A stretch of 64,000 nucleotides of DNA, taken from assembly GCA_026125795.1 (NCBI GenBank), contig JAHCKM010000003.1:496001-560000 (forward strand). Reading direction: 5' to 3'. Position numbers and translations under genes: made by a program. Below the pieces are notes generated by a model. The model saw only the letters and a list, made by a program, of their open reading frames with translations, searched no databases and had not been told where the DNA came from. Positions within the stretch are counted from its first letter, which is position 1; every line of letters starts with the position of its first letter. Origin of the DNA: Burkholderiaceae bacterium. Its GTDB lineage: Bacteria > Pseudomonadota > Gammaproteobacteria > Burkholderiales > Burkholderiaceae_C. Below are positions 52,712-61,991 of this stretch, in pieces.

Positions 52712-53875
52712 ATGGAGACGACCCCGATGGCATCGCACGTGCAACCCATGCGTCTGGTGGACCTGACTGCGCGCGCCCCCGACGACGCCTCGCCACGGCT
52801 CAAGCAGCGCCGCGCGCTGCTCAACGCGGCCGGCGTGGCGGCCTTCGCGGCCAGCGCCAGCGGCAGCGCCTTCGCGCAGGCGTTCGACCGCTACGACCCC
52901 AACGGCCCGCCGGTGCGTTACCCCGAACCCGACGTGATCGGCCTCGATCCGCGCTTCAAGTACAAGCTGGGCAACACGCCGATCCTGCGGCTGTACCGCG
53001 GCACGATGTGGGCCGAGGGCCCGGCGTGGAACGGCGTGGGACGCTACCTGGTGTGGAGCGACATCCCCAACGACGAGTGCCTGCGCTGGCTCGAGGAAGA
53101 CGGCCACATCGGCAGGCGCTTTCGCCATCCCTCGGGCAACTCCAACGGCAACACGTTTGACCACCAGGGACGGCAGATCGCGTTCTGCCACGGCACGCGG
53201 CGCGTGATCCGCTACGAGAACAACGGCCGCATCACCGTGCTGGCCGATCGCGCCGGCGGCCGCGAGCTCAACGCGCCCAACGACGGCATGGTGCACCCCG
53301 AGGGCTGGCTGCTGTTCACCGACCCGGGCTACGGCAGCCTGATGGAATACGAGGGCAACCGGCTGCCGTCGAGCGCCAACAACCCGCAGCCGATCCAGAA
53401 GGAGGCGATCTACCGCATCGACGCGCCGGGCCAGGTGGAGAAGGTGGCCGACGAACCGTTCAAGCCCAACGGCCTGTGCTTTTCGCCCGACTACAAGAAG
53501 TGCTACGTCGCCGACACCGGCGTCTCGCACTATCCCAACGCCAGGAGCGTGATCTGGGTCTACGACGTCGACGGCAGGCGGCTGCGCAACGGCAGGGTGT
53601 TTGCCGAGATGGTGTTCAACGGCAAGACCGGATTCGCCGACGGCATCCGCTGCGACGAAGACGGCAACGTGTGGGCCGGCATGGGTTGGGTCGGCGACGG
53701 CTACGACGGCGTGCACGTGTTCGCGCCCGACGGCACACGCATCGGCTGGATCCGCATGCCCGAGATCATCTCCAACGTGTGTTTCGGCGGCAGCAAGCGC
53801 AACCGCTTGTTCATGACCGGCAGCCAGTCGCTGTACGCGGTCTACGTCGAAACGCGCGGCGGGACGCCCACATGA
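52712..53875 (+). CDS. SMP-30/gluconolactonase family protein, Tat-like signal
   Basis: 387 residues. An N-terminal KQRRALLNAAGVAAFAAS stretch ending near AFA-Q looks like a Tat signal preceded by about 25 residues. The six-bladed propeller has TMWAEGPAWNGVGRYLVWSD (metal glutamate), NGNTFDHQGRQIAFCHGTRR, and KPNGLCFSPDYKKCYVADTG (core NGLCFSPD) with the conserved N and D ligands. The family includes gluconolactonases and other lactonases. It would act in the periplasm. A nearer ATG at 52727 is also possible. Confidence 0.88.
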   Translation: METTPMASHVQPMRLVDLTARAPDDASPRLKQRRALLNAAGVAAFAASASGSAFAQAFDRYDPNGPPVRYPEPDVIGLDPRFKYKLGNTPILRLYRGTMWAEGPAWNGVGRYLVWSDIPNDECLRWLEEDGHIGRRFRHPSGNSNGNTFDHQGRQIAFCHGTRRVIRYENNGRITVLADRAGGRELNAPNDGMVHPEGWLLFTDPGYGSLMEYEGNRLPSSANNPQPIQKEAIYRIDAPGQVEKVADEPFKPNGLCFSPDYKKCYVADTGVSHYPNARSVIWVYDVDGRRLRNGRVFAEMVFNGKTGFADGIRCDEDGNVWAGMGWVGDGYDGVHVFAPDGTRIGWIRMPEIISNVCFGGSKRNRLFMTGSQSLYAVYVETRGGTPT

Positions 53876-53985
53876 CAAGCGCGAGCGACGCGCCGCGTGC
53901 AGCGGCCGTCTCGGGGCTGGCCGGCCGCGCCGGCACATGGCGGCCCGGCCCGGTTGTCGAATTCGGTCCGCACGGATCGTCGTGC

Positions 53986-54008
53986 TGACAGAGGGTTGTC
54001 CTCTGTCA
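53986..54008. promoter_or_regulatory. Perfect 9-bp dyad upstream of the SRPBCC gene
   Basis: TGACAGAGG (53986-53994) and CCTCTGTCA (54000-54008) are perfect inverted copies around GTTGT. The dyad ends 19 nt before the ATG at 54028. It could be an operator or an mRNA hairpin. SRPBCC genes are often controlled by ArsR-type repressors that bind such dyads, but no regulator gene is adjacent. Confidence 0.5.
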
Positions 54009-54027
54009 ACAACCAACGAGGTCTTTC

Positions 54028-54471
54028 ATGAGCACCGTGACTCTGCACCGCGTCCTGCGCTGCCCGCCGCAGCGGCTGTACAAGGCGTTCCTCGACGGCG
54101 ACGCCATGGCCAAATGGATGCCGCCGCACGGCTACACCGGCAAGGTCCACCAGATCGATGCCAGGGTGGGCGGCAGCTACAGGATGTCATTCACCCACTT
54201 CGGCAGCGGCAAGAGCCACTCGTTCGGCGGCAAGTACCTCGAGCTCAAGCCCAATGAGCTGATCCGCCACACCGACGAGTTCGAGGACCCCAACCTGCCG
54301 GGCACGATCCGCGTCACCATCACGCTGACCGCGGTGTCCTGCGGCACCGACCTCAAGATCGTGCAGGAGGGCGTTCCCGATGTGATCCCGGTGGAGATGT
54401 GCTATCTGGGCTGGCAGGAGTCGCTTGCGCTGCTGGCCCAGCTGGTGGAGCCCGAAATCCCGGCAGGCTGA
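54028..54471 (+). CDS. SRPBCC (AHSA1-like) protein
   Basis: 147 residues of the START/Bet v1-like helix-grip fold in the AHSA1 branch. The start TLHRVLRCPPQRLYKAFLDGDAMAKWMPP is characteristic, followed by DARVGGSYRMSF and a C-terminal helix GWQESLALLAQLVEP. Members bind hydrophobic ligands in a cavity; ligand unknown. A perfect dyad lies just upstream. The YCII gene follows 48 nt later. Confidence 0.9.
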   Translation: MSTVTLHRVLRCPPQRLYKAFLDGDAMAKWMPPHGYTGKVHQIDARVGGSYRMSFTHFGSGKSHSFGGKYLELKPNELIRHTDEFEDPNLPGTIRVTITLTAVSCGTDLKIVQEGVPDVIPVEMCYLGWQESLALLAQLVEPEIPAG

Positions 54472-54519
54472 CGGGCCCGATGCCCGGCGTATGCTTCGCC
54501 GAGGCCTGAAGGAGACCGA

Positions 54520-54921
54520 TTGAGCGAGAACGCCACGCTGCAAGAGTTCCTGGTGCTGTCGCGCGGCCAGTGGGACGCCGACAAGTCCAGTGAAGAGATC
54601 CAGGCCGCGATCGATGCCTTCTACGCCTGGTACGACCAGCTGGTGGCCGAGGGCCGCGTGCGGCGCGGCCACCGGCTGGCGCGTGCCGGCAAGATGGTCA
54701 CGCGCCAGCGTATCGCCGACGGCCCTTTTGCCGAGACCAAGGAGCTGATCGGCGGCTACTGGATCGTGGTGGCCAGGAGCCTCGAGGAAGCCGCCGAGCT
54801 GATGTCGCACAACCCCACGTTGGCGTGCGGCCTGGCTTTCGAGGTGCGCCCGATCGAGCTGCAGCGCGCCAGCGCGTACGTGCTGAGCAACGAGACGCCG
54901 GATGCCAAGCGCCATCGTTGA
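54520..54921 (+). CDS. YCII-related domain protein
   Basis: 133 residues starting at a TTG, supported by GAAGGAG six nt upstream and by the lack of any other start in frame. YciI-type ferredoxin-like fold: EFLVLSRGQWDADKSSEEI, RRGHRLARAGKMV, DGPFAETKELIGGYWIV and HNPTLACG. YCII and AHSA1-like genes frequently cluster. The precise function is unknown. It overlaps the tautomerase gene by 20 nt. Confidence 0.88.
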   Translation: MSENATLQEFLVLSRGQWDADKSSEEIQAAIDAFYAWYDQLVAEGRVRRGHRLARAGKMVTRQRIADGPFAETKELIGGYWIVVARSLEEAAELMSHNPTLACGLAFEVRPIELQRASAYVLSNETPDAKRHR

Positions 54922-55297
54922 AGTGCGGCGCCGCTACACGCCCGAGCAGGAGGCCTACCTGCTGCGCAGCGTGCACGATGCGATCGTCGAGGCCTTCAAG
55001 GTCTCGCCGGTGCATCGCAACGTCACGCTCGTCGTGCACGAGCCGCACCGTTTCCTCGGCCGCACCGACTGCGCGACGCCGGAGTGGCTCACCAACGTGA
55101 CCCTCTTTGCGCTGCCCGGGCGATCGGTGGACGCCAAGCGCCGCCTGTACCGCCTGATCACCGACTCTTTCGCAGCGGCCGGCATCCCGCCGGCGTGTGT
55201 GCTGATCCGCTTGAACGAGCTGCAGGCCGAGAACTTCGGCGTGCGCGGCGGGCAGGCGCTGTGCGACGTCGAGCTGGGTTACCCCATCGACGTCTGA
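54902..55297 (+). CDS. Tautomerase superfamily protein
   Basis: 131 residues. Initiator Met is followed by Pro2, the catalytic base of the 4-oxalocrotonate tautomerase/MIF superfamily. Two beta-alpha-beta units are seen (AIVEVRRRYTPEQEAYLLRS and VTLFALPGRSVDAKRRLYRL), the size of the longer two-repeat members. The substrate cannot be told. Its start lies inside the end of the YCII gene, so it is coupled to it. Confidence 0.82.
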   Translation: MPSAIVEVRRRYTPEQEAYLLRSVHDAIVEAFKVSPVHRNVTLVVHEPHRFLGRTDCATPEWLTNVTLFALPGRSVDAKRRLYRLITDSFAAAGIPPACVLIRLNELQAENFGVRGGQALCDVELGYPIDV

Positions 55298-55320
55298 CAT
55301 CGGACACGCTGGCTGAAACC

Positions 55321-55686
55321 ATGCGCCGATTCGTTGCATCGCTGGTGGCTGCCGCTGCGCTCGGTGCCTGCGGCGGCGGGGGAGGCGGCGACTCGGGCGG
55401 CGGCGTGCCGGCCGCCATCGCCGTGTATGCATTGCTGGGCTCGCTGCAGTGCAGCGGCGGCGGCAGCACCACCGGCGAGCTGCAGCAGCAGTTGATCGCG
55501 CGCGGCATCGAGGTGATCGAGGCCCGCTGCGGCCTCGACGGTGTGCCGCGCCCCGCGGTGTGCGGTGAGTCCGACGGTCGCATCGCGATCTTCGACGTGG
55601 CGCAAGCGCATGCCGTGCTGGCGCTGGCGATCGGCTTCACGTTGCTCAGCACGCTGCCGAACGCCAGCGTGGTCGAGTGTCGTTGA
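55321..55686 (+). CDS. Small lipoprotein of unknown function
   Basis: 121 residues. The lipobox is LGAC followed by a run of six glycines. The mature part contains LLGSLQCSGGGSTTGELQQQLIARGIEVIEARCG and two further cysteines, so disulfides are likely. No family is recognised. It begins 23 nt after the tautomerase stop on the same strand and lies upstream of glgP. Confidence 0.7.
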   Translation: MRRFVASLVAAAALGACGGGGGGDSGGGVPAAIAVYALLGSLQCSGGGSTTGELQQQLIARGIEVIEARCGLDGVPRPAVCGESDGRIAIFDVAQAHAVLALAIGFTLLSTLPNASVVECR

Positions 55687-55787
55687 GGACGTCGCGACCG
55701 GCCGCGTGCTGAGCCGCGTCGCCACACGAACACCCGCGCTTGCGTTCCATCAAGGCCGCGCGGACCCCATCGGTGCTACACACGCGC

Positions 55788-57926
55788 ATGTACGCTGGTG
55801 ATCGCGACCTCGAGCGTGCGGTGGCGGAGCTTGCAACGACGCTGCCCGAACCGCTGCAGCCGCTGGCGGGCGTGGCCTTCGACTATCGCTGGTCGTGGGC
55901 GGTCGATGGCGCGGCCACCTTCGCGGCCATCGACCCGGAGCGTTGGGTGCGCAGCGGCTCCAACCCGAGGCGGCTGCTCACCGAAGCACCGCGCGCCGCG
56001 CTCGCACGCGCCGCCGCGAACAACGAGTTGGTCGGACGCGTGACGCGCCTGGCCGCCGAACTGAGCGCCGACCGCGCGCGACCCTGCGCTGCCGGCACCG
56101 CCACCGCGGCGCACCCCGTGGCGTTCTTCTGCGCGGAGTTTGCGGTCCACGCCTCGCTGCCCATCTACGCCGGAGGACTCGGCGTGCTCGCCGGCGACAT
56201 CCTGAAGGAGGCCTCCGACCTGGCGCTGCCGATGGTGGGCGTGGGGCTGCTGTACCGCACCGGCTACTTCCATCAGCGCATCGACACCTCGGGCTTTCAG
56301 CACGAGTACTGGCAGGACACCGACCCCGAGCGCTTGCCCTGTGTCCGGGTCAGCGGTGACGACGGCCAGCCGCTGACCGTGACCGTCCCGGTCGACAACG
56401 AAGAGGTGGCGGCGCAGATCTGGCGCGTCGATGTCGGACGCGTGCCGCTGTATCTGCTCGACACCGACCTGCCGCGCAACAGCCAGGTTGGCCGCTGGAT
56501 CACGTCGCGCCTGTACGAGAGCAATCGGGCGATCCGGCTGGCCCAATACGCCGTGCTCGGCGTGGGCGGCGTGCGCGCGCTGCAGGCCCTTGGCATCGAG
56601 CCTTCGGTCCATCACCTGAACGAAGGCCATCCCGCACTGGCCGTGTTCGAGCTCCTGGCGCGCGCGCAGGCGCGCGCTTCGGGCGACGAGGCATGGCAGC
56701 GCGTGCGCGAGCAGATCGTGTTCACCACCCACACGCCGGTGCCCGCAGGCAACGAAGCCTATTCGGCGGGCGAGATCCAGCCGATGCTCGGCCGCATCGC
56801 CGATCTGGCCGGCGGGCGAGACCGGCTGCTGTCGCTCGGGCGCATCGAACCGTCGCGAAGCGAGCAGCCCACCGGCATGACGCCGATCGCGCTACGCGCA
56901 AGCCGCGGCGCCGTCGCCGTCAGCCGACGCCATGGGCACGTGGCGCGTGCGATGTGGCAGCCGGTCTTTCCTGGCCGCAGCGTGGACGACGTGCCGATCG
57001 GCCACGTGACCAACGGCGTGCACGTACCCACCTGGCTGCGCGGGCCGATGCGCGATCTGCTCGACGGCCACCTGGGCGATGGCTGGTTGAGCCGTGCCGA
57101 CCAGCCGGCAACCTGGGAGCCGGTGCGCAGCATTCCGGCCGCCGCGCTGTGGGCGGCGCGCTGCGCCGCGCGCAGGCAACTGGTCGAGCTGATCGGCAGC
57201 CGCGCCATCGGCGACCGGCTGCGCCGCGGCGAGCCGCTGGGATATGCCGAGGCGATCGGTGGCGGCTTCGATGCCGATCGCCTGACCATCGGTTTTGCGC
57301 GGCGGCTGGCGGTCTACAAGCGCCTGCACCTGGTGGCACTGCTGCCCGAGCGCGCGCTCGCGCTGATCGCCGGCGAGCGGCCGGTGCAGTTCGTGTTCGC
57401 CGGCAAGGCGCACCCCGACGACACCGAGGCCAAGGACGTGGTGCGGCAGGTGTTCGCGCTCAAGCACGCACCGTCGGTGGCCGGGCGGGCGGCGTTCATC
57501 GAAGACTACGACCTGGATCTGGCCGCCCGTCTGGTGGCGGGCTGCGACGTGTGGGTCAACCTGCCGCGGCCGCCCAACGAGGCCAGCGGCACCAGCGGCA
57601 TGAAGGCCTGTCTGAACGGCGGCCTGCACCTGTCGGTGCTCGACGGCTGGTGGGCCGAGGCCTACGACGGCAGCAACGGCTGGGCCATCGGTGGCGAGGT
57701 GGATGCCGACGCCTGGTCGCAGGACCAGCGCGATGCCAAGGTCCTGTTCGACTTGCTGCAGCACGAGGTGGTGCCGATGTACCACGAGCGCGATGCGGAT
57801 GGCGTGCCGCAGCGATGGGTGGCGATGCAGCGCAAGAGCCTGATGACCAACGGCCCGCGCTTCTCGGCCACGCGCATGGTGCGCGAGTACGCCGAGCAGC
57901 TCTATCGCCGCGGCGCCACGGGCTGA
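55788..57926 (+). CDS. glgP: Alpha-glucan (glycogen/maltodextrin) phosphorylase
   Basis: 712 residues from the ATG at 55788; a TTG at 55740 is upstream in frame. An N-terminal DUF3417-like region ([13 protein letters not shown]) leads to [21 protein letters not shown] (core [16 protein letters not shown]). [11 protein letters not shown] and the PLP lysine K606 in [14 protein letters not shown] complete the active site. It releases glucose 1-phosphate from alpha-1,4-glucans. It is the compact GT35 subfamily, not the E. coli type. No other glycogen gene is nearby. It is convergent with sdaA. Confidence 0.93.
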   Translation: MYAGDRDLERAVAELATTLPEPLQPLAGVAFDYRWSWAVDGAATFAAIDPERWVRSGSNPRRLLTEAPRAALARAAANNELVGRVTRLAAELSADRARPCAAGTATAAHPVAFFCAEFAVHASLPIYAGGLGVLAGDILKEASDLALPMVGVGLLYRTGYFHQRIDTSGFQHEYWQDTDPERLPCVRVSGDDGQPLTVTVPVDNEEVAAQIWRVDVGRVPLYLLDTDLPRNSQVGRWITSRLYESNRAIRLAQYAVLGVGGVRALQALGIEPSVHHLNEGHPALAVFELLARAQARASGDEAWQRVREQIVFTTHTPVPAGNEAYSAGEIQPMLGRIADLAGGRDRLLSLGRIEPSRSEQPTGMTPIALRASRGAVAVSRRHGHVARAMWQPVFPGRSVDDVPIGHVTNGVHVPTWLRGPMRDLLDGHLGDGWLSRADQPATWEPVRSIPAAALWAARCAARRQLVELIGSRAIGDRLRRGEPLGYAEAIGGGFDADRLTIGFARRLAVYKRLHLVALLPERALALIAGERPVQFVFAGKAHPDDTEAKDVVRQVFALKHAPSVAGRAAFIEDYDLDLAARLVAGCDVWVNLPRPPNEASGTSGMKACLNGGLHLSVLDGWWAEAYDGSNGWAIGGEVDADAWSQDQRDAKVLFDLLQHEVVPMYHERDADGVPQRWVAMQRKSLMTNGPRFSATRMVREYAEQLYRRGATG

Positions 57927-57975
57927 CGCCACCGCGGCGCTCCCCGCCGACGGTGCTTCGCGCCTTGGCTACGGC

Positions 57976-57992
57976 CGGCTGCGCCGCAGCCG
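57976..57992. terminator. Hairpin between convergent glgP and sdaA
   Basis: CGGCTGC (57976-57982) and GCAGCCG (57986-57992) form a perfect 7-bp stem with a 3-nt loop in the 79-nt spacer between convergent genes. Its symmetry suits a bidirectional terminator, though no T-tract is present. Confidence 0.45.
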
Positions 57993-58005
57993 CCTCCGGC
58001 AGCCG

Positions 58006-59472
58006 TCAGCACTCCACGATGTTCACGGCCAGGCCGCCGCGTGCGGTCTCCTTGTACTTGGTCATCATGTCGGCGCCGGTCTCGCGCATCGTCTTGATCA
58101 CCTTGTCCAGGCTCACGTGGTGCGTGCCGTCGCCGCGCAGCGCCATGCGCGCGGCGTTGATGGCCTGCACCGAGGCGACCGCGTTGCGCTCGATGCACGG
58201 GATCTGCACCAGCCCGCCCACCGGATCGCAGGTGAGGCCCAGGTGGTGTTCCATGCCGATCTCGGCAGCGTTCTCCGCCTGCGCCGGCGTGCCGCCGAGC
58301 ACCGCGCACAACGCACCGGCGGCCATCGAGCAGGCCACACCCACCTCGCCCTGGCAGCCGACCTCGGCGCCGGAGATGGATGCGTTCTCCTTGTAGAGGA
58401 TGCCGATCGCCGCGGCGGTCAACAGGAAGTCGCGCACGCCTTTCGCGTGCGAGCCCGGGTCGGCGCCGGGCCGCCCCAAGCCGACCGCGCCCCCCTCGGG
58501 GGGGCCGGCGCGCAGCGTCGTGGGGGGCGGGTTCACGAAGTGTGTGTAGTAGTGCAGCACCGCCGGCACGATGCCGGCCGCGCCGTTGGTGGGCGCCGTG
58601 ACCACGCGGCCGCCGGCGGCGTTCTCTTCGTTGACCGCGAGCGCGAACAGGTTGACCCAGTCGAGCACGATCAGCGGATCAACGCGCGACGGATCGGACT
58701 TTGCCGTCAACGCCTCGTGCAGCGCCGGCGCGCGTCGCCGCACCTTGAATCCGCCGGGCAGCACGCCCGGTGTGGCGATGCCGCGCGCGACACAGGCCTG
58801 CATCGTGTACCAGATGCGATCGAGCTGCGCGTCGATCGCCGCGTCGTCGCGCCAGTGGCGCTCGTTGCGCCGCATGACCTCGGCGATCGAGCACTTCAAC
58901 TCGTCGGTGCGCGCCAGCAGCTCGGCGCCGGTGTGGAACGGATGCGGCAGCACGGTGGTGTCGGGTGCCACCTGCTTGTGGCGCGTGCCGTCGGCCGCCA
59001 CCTCGTCGCTGACGACGAAACCGCCGCCCACCGAGTAGTAGGTGCGTTCCGACAGCGTGGTGCCCTGGGCATCGATCGCGGTGAAGCGCATGCCGTTGGC
59101 ATGGAACGGCAGCGTCTCGCGGCGGTGGAACACGAGGTCGTTGCGTTCGTCGAATGCGATCTCGGGTCCCTCGGCAAGGCGCAGCCGCGCGCTCGTGCGC
59201 AGCGCCTGCAGCAGCGCCGGCACGGCGTCGACATCCACCGTGTCGGGCTCGTGTCCGGCCAGGCCGAGCAGCACGGCCTTGTCGCTGCCGTGGCCCTTGC
59301 CGGTGGCGCCGAGCGAGCCGTACAGCTCGGCCTTCACGCGCGCGGTCCGCACACTCTGGCCGTCGTGCGCCAGCCGCAGCGCGAACATGCGCGCGGCGCG
59401 CATCGGCCCCACGGTGTGCGAGCTGCTCGGCCCGATGCCGATCTTGAAGAGGTCGAAAACGGAGACTGCCAT
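58006..59472 (-). CDS. sdaA: L-serine ammonia-lyase, Fe-S type, with an in-frame repeat insertion
   Basis: 488 residues, longer than usual single-chain SdaA (about 455-465). The N-terminal domain begins [20 protein letters not shown], and the catalytic domain has the [4Fe-4S] cysteines in [26 protein letters not shown] and QIPCIERNA. It converts L-serine to pyruvate and ammonia. Residues about 314-340, between HYYTHFV and the family segment [12 protein letters not shown], are a Pro/Gly-rich insertion encoded by a GC-rich palindromic repeat. Both flanks stay in frame, so the enzyme is probably intact. It is the last of four minus-strand genes that follow gcvP. Confidence 0.93.
   Translation of the reverse strand: MAVSVFDLFKIGIGPSSSHTVGPMRAARMFALRLAHDGQSVRTARVKAELYGSLGATGKGHGSDKAVLLGLAGHEPDTVDVDAVPALLQALRTSARLRLAEGPEIAFDERNDLVFHRRETLPFHANGMRFTAIDAQGTTLSERTYYSVGGGFVVSDEVAADGTRHKQVAPDTTVLPHPFHTGAELLARTDELKCSIAEVMRRNERHWRDDAAIDAQLDRIWYTMQACVARGIATPGVLPGGFKVRRRAPALHEALTAKSDPSRVDPLIVLDWVNLFALAVNEENAAGGRVVTAPTNGAAGIVPAVLHYYTHFVNPPPTTLRAGPPEGGAVGLGRPGADPGSHAKGVRDFLLTAAAIGILYKENASISGAEVGCQGEVGVACSMAAGALCAVLGGTPAQAENAAEIGMEHHLGLTCDPVGGLVQIPCIERNAVASVQAINAARMALRGDGTHHVSLDKVIKTMRETGADMMTKYKETARGGLAVNIVEC
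58453..58533 (-). repeat. Palindromic GC-rich repeat inside sdaA
   Basis: On the coding strand GGCCCCCCCGAGGGGGGCGCG is followed by GGCTTGGGGCGGCCCGGCGCC; the run lengths here are approximate. The nuoM-nuoN spacer repeat has CCCCCCGAGGGGGCGCG followed by GGCTTCGGGCGGCCGGGCGCC. The two share both blocks in order, so this is the same family placed within a coding frame. Confidence 0.7.
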
Positions 59473-59490
59473 GTAGATGGTCGGCGCGCG

Positions 59491-60480
59491 CTAGCGGCCA
59501 GCCTCGATGTCGCGCAGGGCCTGCTCGATCGCGGCCCTCAGCGCCGGGCCTTGCAGACGCGCCAGTGCCTGCAGCGACTGGCCGCGCCCGATGCGGCGTG
59601 CCACTTCGTAGCCGACATAGTAGCCGCTGCGCGGTGGCACGTCGCCATGCATGTCATGGCCGAGGAAGTAGCGCAGGTAGATCTCGCGCGCCGTCGAGTC
59701 CAGATGCGCCCGCAGGTCGCGCGCCAGCTCCGGCAGCATGCGGCGCGCACGCGCCGGCATGTCGAGCGGCAGGCCGAACAGCGCCACGCCGGCCGCCGCC
59801 GGGTTCAGCGTCTGCGCCACGTGGATCGCCAGGCCCTCGCCCCACAGGTCGCGGTAGATGTGCTCGCCGCGGACGGCCGGCGCGACCTGCGCGTGGTAGA
59901 CGTGGAACAGCTCGTGGTGGAAGAATGCCTGCGGGTCGACGCCATCGCCGTAGATGAGCGCGATCATGTCCACGCCGAACAGCAGCGCGGTGCGGCCTTT
60001 GACCGTGCGCGTGGCGCCGTCGAACGCGCCGAGCGAGTTGAGGAAGTACACCTCGCCGTCGTATGCCATGTCGGGAAATGCCGCACGAAAGCTGCGCTCG
60101 TAGCGTGGCAGGTCGCCGGCGATCTGCTGCGACACGCGCCGCATGCGCTCGAGATGCGGCCTCAGCCGCGCCAGCCAGCGCGTGTAGCGGCGCTCGAGGT
60201 CGTGCTGCAGCGGTTGCGTGGCGTCGAAGCCGAGCACTTGCGCGTTGTAGACCTCGGGGTGGTGCGCCACCAGCATGTCGTGCAGCAGGCGCGCCTGCTG
60301 CGGCACGGGCTGGCCCTGTGCGGCCGACCAGAACTGCCAGAACGCCGGTGCGAGGTCGATCACGCGGTACGAACGCGCGCCGGCGGCGTGGGCGGCAAAC
60401 CGCAGCGGCGCACATGCGCACATCAGCGCGAGCGCGCCGCGGGCGAACGCGCGGCGCGTCGCGCACCGTGGCATGCGCAT
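59491..60480 (-). CDS. Predicted secreted HExxH metallopeptidase-like protein
   Basis: 329 residues. A basic Arg-rich N-terminus and hydrophobic stretch ending near AHA form a signal peptide (about 1-32). The zinc-site motif is H189-ELF-H193 in FFHHELFHVYHAQ, and E215 in DLWGEGLAIHVAQ is a candidate third ligand, as in gluzincins. I do not recognise a named family; it resembles predicted Zn-dependent proteases of the DUF2268 type. The start overlaps the stop of the monooxygenase gene, and sdaA begins 18 nt downstream. Confidence 0.7.
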   Translation of the reverse strand: MRMPRCATRRAFARGALALMCACAPLRFAAHAAGARSYRVIDLAPAFWQFWSAAQGQPVPQQARLLHDMLVAHHPEVYNAQVLGFDATQPLQHDLERRYTRWLARLRPHLERMRRVSQQIAGDLPRYERSFRAAFPDMAYDGEVYFLNSLGAFDGATRTVKGRTALLFGVDMIALIYGDGVDPQAFFHHELFHVYHAQVAPAVRGEHIYRDLWGEGLAIHVAQTLNPAAAGVALFGLPLDMPARARRMLPELARDLRAHLDSTAREIYLRYFLGHDMHGDVPPRSGYYVGYEVARRIGRGQSLQALARLQGPALRAAIEQALRDIEAGR

Positions 60481-61946
60481 CACGCGAGCGCGAATTCGAA
60501 GTCGCGCTGCGGCACGCGTCGCGTGCGCCGCCGGTACTCCAGCGTGGAGCCGGGCCACAGCGTGGTGATGCGGCCATCGGCGCGCTTGTACCAGCTCGAG
60601 CAGCCGGTGGCCCACACGGTGCGTGCCAGGCGCGCCTGCAGCTCGTCGTTGAAGCGCTCCTGCGCGTCGGCGGTGGGGCAGAGCCAGGCGTGGAACTTCA
60701 GCTCGCGCATCGCATCGTCGATGAACGCGAGCTGCGACTCGATGATGAACACCATCGAGTTGTGCCCGAGGCCGGTGTTGGGACCGATGATCGTGAACAG
60801 GTTCGGATAACCAGCCACCATCGTGCCGAGATAACCGCGCGGGCCCTGCGCCCAGGCCGCGTGCAGCGTGCGGCCCTGCGGCCCGATCACCGGGCAGGGC
60901 GGCTTGGCGTCGGCGGCCTCGAAGCCGGTGGCTGCGATCAGCGCGTCGAGCTCGACGCGGCGCCCGTCGACGAGCCGCACGCCGTGTGCCTCGACCTCGT
61001 CAATGGCCGCGGTCTCGAGCCGCACGTGCGGCTGCGTGAGCGCGGGGTAGTAGTCGTCGGCGATCAGGATGCGCTTGCAGCCCATGCGGTAGTTCGGCAT
61101 CAGCGCGTCGCGCAACGGGCCTGCCGGCACGCGTGCCTTCAGGTGCCGGATCGCCAGCGGCTCCAGCCTTTGCAGCCAGCGCGGGTTGACGGTGAACGCC
61201 GGCACACGCAGCTCGTGGTGCGCGTAGATGAGGGCGCGCCAGGCGCGCTGCAGCGGCGGCAGGTGCTCGAGCAGCCAGCGTGTGGTCGCTGCGATCGGTG
61301 CGTCGCCGCGCGGCAGCACCCAGGGCGCACTGCGCTGGAACACCGTGAGATGCCGCGCGTCGCGCGCCAGCTGCGGCACCAGCTGGATCGCGCTGGCGCC
61401 TGTGCCGATCACGCCGATGCGTCGGCCGCCGGCCTGGAACTCCGGTGGCCAGCGTGCGGTGTGGATCACCGGACCTTGAAAACGATCCAGCCGGGGCAGC
61501 GACGGCATGGCGGGCCGGCTCAGCGGGCCGGTGGCCAACGTGACGGTGCGTGCCAGCAGCTCGTGCTCGTGGCCGGCGGCGTCGAACAAACGCGCGCGCC
61601 AAAGATCCTGCACCTCGTCCCAATGCAAATGGCTCAGCCGGGTGTGCAGGCGCAGCCACGGCGTGAGGCCGAAGCGCTGCACGCAATCGTTGAGGTAGGT
61701 TTCGATCTCCGGCTGCGCGGGATAGCGGCGCGTCCAGTGCGGATTGGGCGCGAACGAAAATGAGTACAGGTGCGACGGGATGTCGCACGCGGCGCCGGGG
61801 TAGCGATTGGCCCACCAGGTGCCGCCCACGCCGTCGGCCTGTTCGATCAGCAGGAAGTTGTCGTCGCCGCAGCGCCGCCGGTGGATGGCGGCGCCGATGC
61901 CGCCGAAGCCGGCCCCCACGATCAGCATGCTCAGCGGCGCGGTCAT
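60480..61946 (-). CDS. Flavin-containing monooxygenase, Baeyer-Villiger type
   Basis: 488 residues from the ATG at 61946. An FAD Rossmann motif LIVGAGFGGIGAA lies at residues 8-20. GGTWWANRYPGAACDIPSH and the fingerprint FQGPVIHTARWP (F-x-G-x3-H-x3-W-P) mark class B/type I BVMO enzymes. A second Rossmann motif, IGVIGTGASAIQL, binds NADPH. It would insert oxygen next to a ketone; the substrate is unknown. A TTGCGG/CACAAT promoter-like pair (61983-61956) with 16-nt spacing could start transcription almost at the ATG. The next gene overlaps by one base. Confidence 0.9.
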   Translation of the reverse strand: MTAPLSMLIVGAGFGGIGAAIHRRRCGDDNFLLIEQADGVGGTWWANRYPGAACDIPSHLYSFSFAPNPHWTRRYPAQPEIETYLNDCVQRFGLTPWLRLHTRLSHLHWDEVQDLWRARLFDAAGHEHELLARTVTLATGPLSRPAMPSLPRLDRFQGPVIHTARWPPEFQAGGRRIGVIGTGASAIQLVPQLARDARHLTVFQRSAPWVLPRGDAPIAATTRWLLEHLPPLQRAWRALIYAHHELRVPAFTVNPRWLQRLEPLAIRHLKARVPAGPLRDALMPNYRMGCKRILIADDYYPALTQPHVRLETAAIDEVEAHGVRLVDGRRVELDALIAATGFEAADAKPPCPVIGPQGRTLHAAWAQGPRGYLGTMVAGYPNLFTIIGPNTGLGHNSMVFIIESQLAFIDDAMRELKFHAWLCPTADAQERFNDELQARLARTVWATGCSSWYKRADGRITTLWPGSTLEYRRRTRRVPQRDFEFALA

Positions 61947-61955
61947 GGGGTGGTC

Positions 61956-61983
61956 ATTGTGCGCCGACGGGCGCAGCCGCAAC
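61956..61983 (-). promoter_or_regulatory. Candidate promoter giving a leaderless monooxygenase mRNA
   Basis: On the minus strand TTGCGG (61978-61983) and CACAAT (61956-61961) are 16 nt apart in the 45-nt gap after gcvP. Transcription would begin within a few nt of the ATG at 61946, and no Shine-Dalgarno is present. Confidence 0.35.
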
Positions 61984-61991
61984 GGGCCGGC

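Noticed and set aside
58117-60810. An 897-codon open frame opposite sdaA and the HExxH gene
   Set aside because: Shadow of real minus-strand genes; no recognisable motif.
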